DNA from: Pomphorhynchus laevis
Taxonomy: Eukaryota > Acanthocephala > Palaeacanthocephala > Echinorhynchida > Pomphorhynchidae
DNA length: 64,000 nt
NCBI GenBank assembly: GCA_012934845.2
Contig: WNNJ02000794.1
Span: forward strand, 186,001-250,000
Direction: 5' to 3'
Positions 11,332-20,694 of the stretch are shown piece by piece. Each line of letters starts with the position of its first letter. Position 1 is the stretch's first letter. The notes below the pieces were generated by a model that searched no databases, was not told the DNA's origin, and saw only the letters and a list, made by a program, of their open reading frames with translations. The translations under genes and the position numbers were made by a program.

Positions 11332-11793
11332 TTATGGCTCATCTTTGATATTTGTGTAGTAACAAATGGTAAAGGCATTTATACGCAATGATGATAAAAT
11401 TGAATTAAGCCAAACAAATAATTGAGATTTGCCATTTGCATGCATAATGCCCATCAGATCTCGGGTATGACAGGGGTGAATTATAAATACTGGTTTAGCC
11501 GAAATGGGATGAGGTTCACAAGTAAACGCGCGTGTTGTGCGTGTATAATTCTGCAGTACTTGAATAGATATTGGAATTCCATTAAGAGATTTTACATGCA
11601 AAATTAAAACGGGGGACTGATGAGTTTCACTATATATGACCTCAACTTTACAAATCGCTTGAATTTCATTTATCCATAGATCTTTTCGAATTAAACTATA
11701 ATCTTTATCACTAAACATCCAATTTGTGTCGTCACATTGTTCCATAAGCTGTAGAAGGTATTGAACTTGATCGATAAATTGATCTTTATTCAT
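11332..11793 (-). CDS. ATG10: Autophagy E2-like enzyme ATG10
   Basis: ATG10 is the E2-like enzyme that transfers ATG12 from ATG7 to ATG5 in the cytosol during autophagosome formation. The 153-residue intronless frame has the family layout: KVEVIYSETHQSPVLIL (strand segment, compare the Y-x-V-L-Y region of animal ATG10), SLNGIPISI, HPISAKPVFIIHPCHTRDLM with the catalytic Cys at residue 108 in the HPC motif, and a C-terminal LFVWLNSIL helix. It is shorter than human ATG10 (220) and close to yeast Atg10. ATG3 also has an HPC motif, but its surroundings differ. ATG at 11793 is the first in frame. A Penelope relic lies directly upstream. Confidence 0.85.
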   Translation of the reverse strand: MNKDQFIDQVQYLLQLMEQCDDTNWMFSDKDYSLIRKDLWINEIQAICKVEVIYSETHQSPVLILHVKSLNGIPISIQVLQNYTRTTRAFTCEPHPISAKPVFIIHPCHTRDLMGIMHANGKSQLFVWLNSILSSLRINAFTICYYTNIKDEP

Positions 11794-11998
11794 ATATATC
11801 TAATGAGCAGTCAGCAAAAATATCAACTTTGTAGAAAACAAAAATAATATTTAATGAAAAACATTTGTATGTCGTATTACTTACAATACAATTATTATTT
11901 ATAACATCACAAACTATACAATTTTTTCTATTACATTTAAAAGACCTAAAATTGAAATCATTAGTACTTACGTATTTTTCCAATATAATTGAGTACAT
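11786..11998 (-). pseudogene. Penelope-like element C-terminal relic
   Basis: The short frame contains FKCNRKNCIVCDVI followed by TTYKCFSLN. This resembles the Cys-rich linker between the RT and GIY-YIG domains of Penelope-like elements, where a CxxxxCxxC cluster precedes a TYK...LNC segment. No GIY-YIG catalytic residues remain. It overlaps the start of ATG10 by a few bases, so the element fragment forms the immediate 5' flank of that gene. Confidence 0.4.
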
Positions 11999-12408
11999 GT
12001 AACTTTTAAGTCATAATTTTTAACGTTGCTTTTCGGTGTCGCCACCTAGTTTAGTTGACTCAGACTAAACTTACAACGGGCCATCCAGCAGCATATGACA
12101 GGGGGCTGCCCTGCTTAAGGCGGTTGCAGGCTGAAACAAGATCTATAAAGATCTATCACCTTCACCCACGTGCTACGGGACCTGGCTATTAGACATTACC
12201 TGGTCTCTTAAACGTGATCATGTGAAGCAGTTTACATTTTAAAGTGTAAACACCTTGGAATGCAAACTTCTCCCTTTTTAAAATTAATAATTCATCAAAC
12301 TTGTTTGAAAATAATAAAAAATAATAGTAAAGTCATAGCCAATAATACATAGTTTCAGTATTTCTGACAGAGTACATATTACTGGGACAACAAAGTCCAC
12401 AGGTCAAT
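11985..12408 (+). repeat. 420-bp interspersed repeat, copy 1
   Basis: Nearly identical to 35694-36118 in the same orientation. Shared landmarks are TGAGTACATGTAACTTTTAA, CAACGGGCCATCCAGCAGCA, GACAGGGGGCTGCCCTGC and TAACAACAAAGTCCACAGGTC-like ends. It is less AT-rich than its surroundings, with no coding capacity and no clear tRNA-like promoter. Both copies end at ACAGGTC and sit beside copies of the Penelope-linked satellite. The class is unknown. Confidence 0.8.
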
Positions 12409-12839
12409 AATAACATGTCAATAGAACATATCAAATCAGATAACTCAGTCTACGGGTCAAGTATCGTGTACGTTTAGGATATAATACTGGTATCATAAAG
12501 TTTAATAGCCGAGTAAGAGCTGGAAGAGGAAGAACTTGAAAGATATCAGTATGGATTTTGCTCTGATTGCTAATATGCGTTTCAAATCTGCATTGTTAAC
12601 AATATTCAAAACTGTTTAGCTTAGGCTCATTTAGTTCTTAGCATTAACAAAGTGTAACTAATTATGGTGAATCGGATTCCAACAAAAAAGTTAAAGAATT
12701 TGATATTTTGATTACTTTTTTAAATAAATTATATTGTAGTCTAATAATGCTAAATAAAAATTTAATAATTAAATAATAAAATAAATAATTGTTATAAGAT
12801 ATTTTATAATTTAAATCAAGTTAAAATAAAAAATTGAAA

Positions 12840-13045
12840 TTCAAAATAAACGTCATTTTTATGAATTGACTAATAAATAACAGACGTTGTATCAGAATAA
12901 TAATTAGAGGTCATCAGGAGGAACTGCTATGCTATCAGGTTTCGGTCCTTTATTTCTCGATACAACATAGCAGAGAGGCCAAATACATGCTAAGGATGTA
13001 TTTACTCTTATTAAATTTTATTATATATTATCTTATTCTAATAAA
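12840..13045 (-). repeat. Penelope 3' tail, a satellite-family copy
   Basis: On the minus strand this contains GGACCGAAACCTGATAGCAT, AGCAGTTCCTCCTGATGACC and TATTTATTAGTCAATTCATA. These are the same blocks as the array at 51.4-56.3 kb. It directly follows the end of the PLE reading frame (copy 1, minus), just as the tail of copy 2 follows its frame at 46.57 kb. The satellite unit is therefore the 3' tail of this element. Confidence 0.75.
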
Positions 13046-13067
13046 ATGTATATTATTTATTATCCAT

Positions 13068-14225
13068 TCATAAAACTTTTTCGCTAATGATATTAAATTT
13101 ATTTTTTATATTATTATGTTGATTTATATATTTTACTATTTTCTGCTTGATGTTATTTTTATAGTAACCTAGTTTAAAATATGCATCTATTAAATTATTT
13201 AAATAATTTTGAAGAAAGCCAATATCATTACATATTGTTGCAATTCTTAAAATTTCATTATTTAATGTATTATATTTTATATTATATGGTATGCATGAAT
13301 GCTCATGCAAAAATATGTTTCTTGTAAATTTAAATATGTCATCTTTACGATATAAATTAATAGTAGTTTTAGTTAATGTTAATTTAATGTTCATATCTAG
13401 ATATACACCTTCTTTATCATTAATATTAGTTTTGTTAAGAATAAGGCTTTCTGGATAAATGTGCTCACTAATTGAATAAAAATTATTAGAATTAAATACA
13501 CATATATCATCAATGTATCGAAACATATATTTATATTGTTTAGATTTAGTTTTTACACAGTTATGAACAAATTCATATGCTATGAAGCTTAAAAACAAGT
13601 CGCTATAATTGGGCTACTATTACCACCCATTTGAACACCTTTTACTTGTCTAAATATAGATGTCTTTACTCTTAAATAATTTTGATTTATCAAAATATTT
13701 AAGGATTCTATTAATTTAATTTTATCCATATATTTATATTTACTTAATGGTTAATTTTTGTTAGATAGGCGTTATAATTATTATAACATATATATGTATA
13801 TCTTTTTCCGAATATAAGATTAATTAATTTTACTAACGCTTCTTTAATATCTACTAAATCTAGATTTATATAAAGCGTACTAAAATCGTACGTATTTATA
13901 TTTTGAAAATTTATTCCTTTTGTGTGTTCTAAAAATTCTTTTGTAAAATTAATACTGAAATAGTGTTTTATACCAGTATTAATTTCGATTACCCTGCAAT
14001 ATTTTTTAAAATGTGCTTTAATTACTTTAAGTATTTTATTCATATAGACATAAAGTGGTTTTAATGTACATTTAAACGCACTACATATGAACTTAGGTTT
14101 TATTGGATTTTTATGTAATTTTGGATTAAAATATAATATAGGTATAGTTTTATTATCTAATTCAACCTTTATACACTTTTTATCCATTATAGAACAGTGA
14201 TTTGTAATAATTGTTTATAAACAAT
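13068..14225 (-). pseudogene. Penelope-like element copy 1, RT core and C-terminal part
   Basis: The frames give PILYFNPKLHKNP (RT motif 1 region), TYDFSTLYINLDLVDIKEAL (motif A; DFSTLYTNI in the family), a damaged QVKGVQMGGNSSPIIA (motif B, GxPMG changed), and YMFRYIDDICVFN (catalytic motif C). A C-terminal helical region follows with no GIY-YIG domain visible. A frameshift between 13598 and 13744 and a stop break it. Its N-terminal part lies at 15095-15440; a tandem repeat (14226-15094) has been inserted and about 150 bases of RT lost, judged against copy 2. Confidence 0.85.
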
Positions 14226-14239
14226 CATTAGAATTAAAG

Positions 14240-14400
14240 GTCCCTGTATCATCGTTGTTTCGTCCCTCAGCATGCACTATATTGACGAACCGACTATCAA
14301 CAAGACGATTTTAATGCATCATTTCAATCTGATGGAGGACCACCATGTTTATCGTCAATATAGTGCATGCTGAGGGACGAAACAACGATGATACAGGGAC
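14240..14400. repeat. Perfect 49-bp inverted repeat
   Basis: 14240-14288 is the exact reverse complement of 14352-14400, with a 63-base spacer. The arm contains the GTCCCTGTATCATCG and CCTCAGCATGCACTATATTG blocks. It caps the tandem array at the side of the PLE C-terminal part, so a transcript could fold into a long hairpin. Confidence 0.9.
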
Positions 14401-14424
14401 GTCCACTGATGAGTCCCACCCTGT
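14374..14424 (+). ncRNA. Hammerhead-core-like pseudoknot domain, unit 1 of the array
   Basis: Order: GGGAC, GAAAC, 9 bases, ACAGGG, 7 bases, CTGATGA, GTCCC, A, CCCTGT. GGGAC pairs with GTCCC and ACAGGG with CCCTGT. An 8-bp stem, GCATGCTG (14365-14372) with CAGCATGC (14438-14445), encloses the whole domain. The same string recurs at 14889-14939 (unit 3). Unit 2 has GACAC and CTAATGA and has lost the second helix. The layout equals that in the SINE at 9.8 kb although the helix sequences differ. Confidence 0.5.
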
Positions 14425-15094
14425 GGAGTTGTCTGGACAGCATGCTTACTATCGTAATGCGACCTGATAGCTGAAGCTATTATGTAGCCAGCTAAATACA
14501 AGTTAGTCGAAGAGGTCCGGAAATATCTTAACAAAATGAAATTCAACCGACTACCAACAAGACGATTTCAATGCATCATTTTAATCTGATGGAGGACCAC
14601 CATGTTTATCGTCGATATAGTGCATGCTGAGGGACGACACTACGATGATACAGGGACGTCCACTAATGACTCCCGCTATGTGGAGTTGTCTGGACAGCAT
14701 GCTTTATGTCGTAATGCGACCTGATAGCTGAAGCTATTATGTAGCCAGCTGAAATACAAGTTATTCGAAGAAGACCGGAAATATCTCACTTAAATGAAAT
14801 TCAACCGACTTCCAACAAGACGATTTTAATGCATCATTTCAATCTGATGGAGGACCACCATGTTTATCGTCAATATAGTGCATGCTGAGGGACGAAACAA
14901 CGATGATACAGGGACGTCCACTGATGAGTCCCACCCTGTGGAGTTGTCTGGACAGCATGCTTACTATCGTAATGCGACCTGATAGCTGAAGCTATTATGT
15001 AGCCAGCTAAATACAAGTTAGTCGAAGAGGTCCGGAAATATCTTAACAAAATGAAATTCAACCGACTACCAACAAGACGATTTCAATACGTCAT

Positions 15095-15440
15095 ATATAG
15101 TTATCCTTTAATTTAGTAAGTTCTTTATACATATCTTTATTAATTTTATCTTTCCTTTTATAATTGTTTGTTATTTTCATTTTATTTTTTATTTTATCAA
15201 ATATATAATCTTTCCAAATTTTTATCTTAGATATATTCGAGCTTTCACTATTAATCAGCTTACTAAAGTAATCATTTAAGTTATTATATAACGAACTGTA
15301 AATTTTATTTTTGTCGTTGTTATTATTTAATCTATATTTATACCCTTTTGATAGCAGCTTTCTTAATTCACAATTTTCAATTAATTCTAGATTATGGGTA
15401 CATATATGTTCATTTATTTTATCAAAACTGATACTTTTAC
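15095..15440 (-). pseudogene. Penelope-like element copy 1, N-terminal part
   Basis: An open minus-strand frame reads HNLELIENCELRKLLSKGYK, then IKIWKDYIFDKIKNKMK and KELTKLKDNY. This is the region just upstream of the RT core of Penelope-like elements. The last residues match the start of copy 2 at 45.24 kb (TTACTAAATTAAAGGATAAC). The frame ends abruptly at the tandem repeat. A TGA stands upstream near 15445, so the start is missing or disrupted. Confidence 0.7.
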
Positions 15441-15715
15441 AATTTCATTCTGTTTCCATTATGCTTCTAATATTATCGTTACACATTGATTATGTTGCAC
15501 ATTGTTATATTTTGCTAAATAAAGCACTTGTTTTTTTTTCATGTCGAAACATAACACTTGAAAAAGGACTATTGTAATTGTCGAAAATTGTGAACAATAA
15601 TTTCTTATTTATTATTCCTCTCGATGTTTAAATTCTTTGTGCAGTTTAACGAAATGATGTGCGAGATGCTGCTGTACATTGCTAGCAACATTCACAATTA
15701 TTATTTAAATCCTTC

Positions 15716-16935
15716 ATGAGTAAAGTGACTGTCGGAGCATCAAAAGCGAGCAACTTTCAAACCAAAATGCAGGAAATTACAGTTATTTCTACGATTTCTT
15801 CTATTGACAACGACTCTATGGTCAGTGTTTCAACTTCTAATAATCTAGTGGGTGAGGGGATACTTCCTCCAGTCTCCAAACTCAAGAAGCTACTAACTAT
15901 TAATTTTTCCGGACATGTTGAAAGACACAACATGTTTAACACATTCCTTAGACGTTTTGTTGAAAACTATAATAACCGTATATTATTTAATACAGTAAAG
16001 TATTTTGAAACAGAAATCAAGATATTCTTCGCTGCTCCTGATTTGGCGAAAGAATTTGAATCATTTTTCAATGATAACTTTATCTAAACTTAGTTCTATT
16101 CAACACATACTTATAATGGCTTCTGTCAAGATATCAAACCTGCCTCCTCCTCATCTTGAGGAGAAATATATTGAGTCCCTAAAAATACTCTACAAAATTT
16201 CGAATTTGAGGAAGGTTATGGGGAAGAATTGGCTTCCACTGCCTCTAGCGTTTTACTCGGCACCTATTGATACAGCCGAGATCCTGGCTAAGTCATCGTT
16301 CAACCCCTTCCTGGGGTACAACTTGAAATTCCAACTACTTGACTCGGATGATCTCACATTCCTCCACTGCAACTCCTGCCACAAGTGGGGGCATTGGGTG
16401 TCTAACTGCAATGTCATCCGGACGTGTGGTGTTTGCAGTTCGCAGAACTGCCCGCATGCAACGGGAGGGAAATGTGAAGCAAACCCCTAAATCCTCAAAT
16501 TGTGGACGTGACTTTCCCGCCTGGTCCCGGAAACGCATTTTTTTCAAACAATACGGATCTAAATTCTTCTCACTAACACAAGCCATTAAAGAGGCTCCCT
16601 GCTTCTCAAATTCCGCCTCTAGAATGTCCAATAAGGATATACTCAGACTGCTTGATTCGAATAAACAAAGTATTCACAAGTCAATCGAAAGCCTTATTGC
16701 TAAAAACTTTCTGTATTGTTTACAGCGTCGGAAATCCCTAAACAAATTATCTTGGCTGAGTCCAAAAAAAAGGGGGCCTCTGATCAAGCCGTACCCCATA
16801 AAAATCGGCAAGCTTCTGAAGGATAAAGTTTATAAGGCCTTACTGGGAAATGAAGATATGGCCCGTGAGCAAGTACCCGCTCTGGATAGAGTTAGTGGCG
16901 CAAATGGTAACCTTTCCGCCCCTGGCTCTGTCTAG
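15716..16935 (+). pseudogene. Non-LTR retrotransposon copy B, ORF1
   Basis: This is the best-preserved ORF1 of the family. Frame 1 (15716-16087) has GILPPVSKLKKLL and FNTFLRRFVENYNNRILF. Frame 2 (to 16490) has NPFLGYNLKFQLLDSDDL, the knuckle CNSCHKWGHWVSNC and a CGVCSSQNC cluster. Frame 3 (to 16935) carries the basic C-terminal region (KDILRLLDSNKQSIHKSIES). Two frameshifts separate the three parts. The protein would bind element RNA. A TAG at 16933 closes it, and ORF2 begins about 35 bases later. Confidence 0.75.
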
Positions 16936-16969
16936 GGATGAGGCAATACCACCCGGCTAACCTAACATA

Positions 16970-17113
16970 ATGCAGAGTGCACGTGAGCTTTTTTTACTGA
17001 ATATCCTTCAGTGGAACTCGGGAAAAGCTTCTGCCCTTAGGCTTCTAGCTGGTAGAGATGCAGATGTTATAGTCCTTCCGGAGACGCGGTCTATCCGTCT
17101 TCCCCAGGACTTC
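16970..17113 (+). pseudogene. Non-LTR copy B, ORF2 stub
   Basis: Only the start of the endonuclease remains: LQWNSGKAS and DADVIVLPETRSIRLPQD, the same segment as in copies A and C. The copy stops at about 17113, where host 3' flank of the HACL1-like gene begins. The break is not at the element 3' end, so this is a 3'-truncated or deleted copy. Confidence 0.75.
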
Positions 17114-17383
17114 TATTCTTGATACATACAATATATTATTATATTTTCCTTGCTACTGACTTATGATAACTCATGCGCTGTTTATACCTGAAAATAAATT
17201 TTTAAACGATACTTTTTAATTGTAATGCACATTTAAACAGAACGTTATATTATTAATTAAAATTTTACTAATTAACGACTAATTGTAAATTAAAACACAA
17301 TTTTATTTTTTAAAATAAGATTAAAGATTATTTAAAGATTATTTATTTACTTAAAGATTATTTTTGACGCTTCTAAATTATTT

Positions 17384-18698
17384 TCAATGGTCAATCATAC
17401 TTTTGCCTGAATTGGAGTCAATTTGAACATTAATCAGACTAGGCTTATTTTCAATCCGCATAAAATTAATCATGGCATCTTTAAGCTCTGACGCTGAATT
17501 GACTCTAACCCCTGGGCAATTAAATGCATGCGCGATATGCTCATATTTTGTATTATGATCTAATTGCAAAGGATCGCTGAAATCAGTTAACTTATATTCT
17601 TGACCTCTGCTTCTATAAATATAACCATTATTAAATACAATAAACAACACGGGTAATCTGTAACGAGCTGCCGTATCAATGTCCATAGCTGTGAATCCAA
17701 ATGCACTGTCACCGCTAATACACACAACTCTGACTTTTCTGTTAATGAGTGATGCTGCAATCGCGAATGGCACTCCTACACCCATAGAACCAAAGGTACC
17801 AGCGTCAAGTCTGGTCATCGGATTTGAATGAATAAACACTATTCGCCCATAATCCATTGTGTTGCCGCCTTCATTTACAATAATACAATCTTTTGGTAAC
17901 AGCTCGCTGATTATCGACAATGCTTGTATGTGAGTCATTGTCGATCCGACGGGGCTTTCCTGGTAAATCATACTTTTTAAAACTTTGACATTTTTAAATC
18001 CTACTTCATGTAACTGCTGGATCCAACTCTGTCTCAAGGTATCTATAGTACTGTATTGTTTAAGTATATGTTCGCAGAATGTACTTACATCTGATTCAAC
18101 TCGTAGTATCTTCGAATTCGACAGTAATGCTGATCTGCTTAATTCTATTGCATCGATATCTATTTGAACAATTGTGCAATCTTTATTTTTTATCTCCAGT
18201 TGCCAGTTTAATCTTGAACCGAAAATCAATATAAGGTCAGATTTTTTAAGAGCATAAGAGCGTGATGACCGTACACACAATTTATGACTATCCTTGACAG
18301 TTCCTCTGGCCATCGGCATTGGCAGAAAAGGAATTTGCATGGTATCAATAAACTTTCGAATCCAAAAGTCATAACCAGCGGAAAACCGACAGCCCTTTCC
18401 AACAACTAACAACGGTCTTTTGCTGTTTTTCAGTGCATCTACGACTTCATCTATATTGTTCAATTCCGTTTCAAATGTAGTGTGCTTAACACACATGTTA
18501 GATGTTGTGTTTTCAGGAATGAATGACTCATTTTCGTTGAAATTTAGATCAATATAACATGGACCTATCGGTGGTTTAAGACAATTTATTACTGCATCGT
18601 TAAGTGAATCAGAAAGTGATAGTATATTTGATGAATAAGATCGCTTAACAAACGGCTTAATAATTTCTAACTGATCAAGTTGAAGAAATCTCCCAGTG
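17384..18698 (-). CDS. HACL1: 2-hydroxyacyl-CoA lyase, main C-terminal exon
   Basis: HACL1 is a thiamine-diphosphate enzyme that cleaves 2-hydroxyacyl-CoAs in peroxisomal alpha-oxidation. The frame opens at about 18698 after an AG acceptor (TTTACATCAG-like) and reads RFLQLDQLEI, KPPIGPCYIDL, RPLLVVGKG, LILIFGSRLNW (central domain), NEGGNTMDYGR, LDAGTFGSMGVGVPFAIAA, and the ThDP motif GDSAFGF...NNG. An ATG-initiated part starts at 18496, but homology runs upstream of it, so the exon is longer. The C-terminus (SGKSMIDH) is about eight residues shorter than human HACL1 and has no visible PTS1. A non-LTR stub lies 270 bases past the stop. Confidence 0.85.
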
Positions 18699-19084
18699 CT
18701 GATGTGATGATTTTTACATGGGCGGAAATGATTTTTATGATATACTAGCTAAGCCATATTCTTTAAATAAAACTATAATTTTAATTATAGCAGTAAATAT
18801 GTATTATTATATATTATTAGCAATAAATATGTATTAAATAATTATTTAAATAATTTCAAATTAATAAAATTATTAAGTTATAATATAAATTAATAATATC
18901 GTTTAAATTATTGTAAAAGCATAAGCCAATAGTAAAATCATAGCCCTCCTATGGGCAATAGTGATCATAGTGTTTTGATTTTTGATGTCAACATATTTGG
19001 AATGCAGTGTTGTGATAACGTCGAAACTGTATTGTCTAAGCGTATGTGGCACCGTGTAGATAGAGCATCACTTGTTAAGTAAGC

Positions 19085-19525
19085 ACCTCTTTCAAAGCGG
19101 CTTGTTGAATAAAAAAAGTCATCAAAATTTCAATAGTAACAATGGCTGCACAGGTATATCAACTTAAAATTAGGAAACAAACTATAGATGACTAGTTTGA
19201 TAATAGTAATTAATTGCAAAAATAGGTAGACGTTCAAATTAGAGGTAGAACCTTCCCCTACCAACGCTGATTTAGATTGAAACCAGAAATGATCTCAGTT
19301 AAATTTGCAAAATGTATTTTTTCAAATTTACATTCATTAAATCTAATAGTCAATACAGCAAACCAGTCGAGTGATCGTCATCCACCATTAAAAGTAACGA
19401 AACGTAAAAAGTAGGTATTGGATCAGTAGCTGATGAGATACACCGATACTGAAATGTAGCGTACTGCTGCTGGCTTATAAATAGGATTAAAGCAACGTGC
19501 AGTGTCATCAAAAATTTTGATTTTT
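19085..19525 (+). repeat. Dispersed repeat in the HACL1 intron
   Basis: Positions 19118-19215 are an inverted copy of 61957-62058, with shared blocks GTCATCAAAATTTCA, CTGCACAGGTATATCAACTT and AAACAAACTATAGATGACTA. The second part (19394-19480) resembles the SINE body at 9.8 kb, including TAGCGTAC at its end. TTATAAATAGGATTAA follows, also found near 62.1 kb. It is a SINE-related or MITE-like repeat; its ends are unclear. Confidence 0.6.
19394..19449 (+). ncRNA. Hammerhead-core-like pseudoknot domain in the intron repeat
   Basis: Order: GTAAC, GAAAC, 11 bases, GTATTGG, 8 bases, CTGATGA, GATAC, A, CCGATAC. GTATTGG pairs with CCGATAC over 7 bp (one U-G). GTAAC pairs with GATAC at 4 of 5 positions. 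Compared with 9.8 kb, G-C pairs have become A-U in both helices. Directly downstream, CTGATGA, GAAA (19451), a GTA triplet (19461-19463) and a CAGTAG/CTGCTG helix also outline a canonical-order hammerhead whose stem II does not pair. The two readings compete. Confidence 0.45.
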
Positions 19526-20179
19526 TTGGCCTTAGCGAGAAAACAAGTTAGCAAAATATCTATTATCTGGATATAGATGTACACACAAAATAAGATAAAC
19601 CGTTGTGTTATCTACATATTAAATATATGTAGTATAATATATAATATATATTATATTATTATATAATATTTTATATTATAATATAATATATTATATTATT
19701 TTAGTAAAATTATAATATAATATAACATGTTATATGTAGTAATAGAATATTTATATTACTTAACTGACTTGAAATATATTAATATATAAAAATTTAGAAA
19801 TTTAATATCCTAATTTTTGAAAATAATCTTATAACCCAGTATTTTTTATTAATCGAGTACTTTTTTAATCGAGTAAAAATTAGAGGTAAACAGGAATAAC
19901 TGCTAATATTTTACTATTATTTATTATGAAACGATAGTACGCAGTAGAACCATCAAATATACTAACTGGCAAATACTGCAACTGAAACGATAGAAATATT
20001 TAACAATATTTACTAACTTAGTATTTAATATTAAATAATATTTAATATTCATTGTAATATTTATTTATATAATTTTTAATTATAATTTTTAATTTATAGT
20101 TAATTGTATGTACATTTTATTGATTTTTTCAAGTCCTCATTAATAAAATAAATTTAAGTAAATCAAAAATCATTTCGTT

Positions 20180-20479
20180 GTATTCACATCGATTTGTTGT
20201 TCCCGCGATTAAAATCAACGGCCACTTATTTTCTTTTGCAAATGCTACGCCGCTTAAGCAATTAACGAATCCTGGACCAGCACTTGATAGACATATTCCT
20301 GGAGGAGATAGATATGAATGTGCAGCGGCGGCGTAGCTTGCACTCTGTTCATTTCGCATAGAAATATATTGAACTCCATGGCTCTGTAAAAAATCGATTA
20401 GTGATAGCACTGGATAACCAGGTACACCAAACACCCTTTCTATTTTAAGATCTAGAAGACACTTAGCAATTGAATTCAT
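20180..20479 (-). CDS. HACL1: 2-hydroxyacyl-CoA lyase, first exon
   Basis: This exon encodes the N-terminal pyrimidine-binding domain: IERVFGVPGYPVLSLIDFLQ, then YISMRNEQSASYAAAA with the catalytic Glu at residue 44, and GICLSSAGPGFVN, KENKWPLILIAGTTNR. This matches the start of HACL1 closely. The ATG at 20479 gives a slightly shorter N-terminus than human. The frame runs to 20129, but the homology ends near 20190, where the exon should be spliced to 18698; no textbook GT is obvious at the expected phase. Confidence 0.8.
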
Positions 20480-20694
20480 CTAAAATTGAAAATTAAATAT
20501 TGATGATATTCCTAATGTTTTTTGCTCGACATTGTTTAAATTTGCAATCTTTAAACGCAATCATGTTTTTATTGATCTTATATGACTTATCATCAACTCT
20601 TTTGTCTAATTACATTGATTTTTGAAGTTGCATTTTTATATAATCTTTGCTACTGGTTGCATCTTCTACTTATAATAAAATAAATATTTTTACG

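Larger units (their letters stand above)
14226..15094 (+). repeat. Retrozyme-like tandem repeat, three units of about 258 bp
   Basis: Units begin near 14290, 14548 and 14805. Units 1 and 3 are almost identical at a distance of 515 bases; unit 2 is diverged, so the array grew by copying a dimer. Each unit has CATCATTTCAATCTGATGGA, GTGCATGCTGAGGGACG, GGGACGTCCACTGATGAG and CTGATAGCTGAAGCTATTAT. Small tandem, non-coding units with hammerhead words next to a Penelope element recall animal retrozymes. A canonical hammerhead is not intact: the GAAA expected after stem II is missing at its usual place. The 63-residue minus-strand frames in units 1 and 3 are by-products. Confidence 0.6.
18740..20128 (-). 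other. Intron of the HACL1-like gene, filled with repeats
   Basis: Between the two HACL1 exons no coding sequence is seen. It holds a dispersed repeat (19085-19525), an A/T palindromic tract near 19620-19740, and otherwise AT-rich DNA. The exact splice donor of exon 1 could not be fixed. Confidence 0.6.

Noticed and set aside
14374-14445. Intact type I hammerhead ribozyme in the tandem repeat
   Set aside because: CTGATGA and the GTCCA/TGGAC stem are there, but GAAA is absent after the second stem, so a functional classical hammerhead cannot be claimed.
14355-15061. Two identical 63-residue minus-strand frames
   Set aside because: They lie in units 1 and 3 of the tandem repeat and are identical because the DNA was copied; no coding bias or domain.
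15311-15577. 88-residue plus-strand frame
   Set aside because: It is antisense to the N-terminal part of PLE copy 1.
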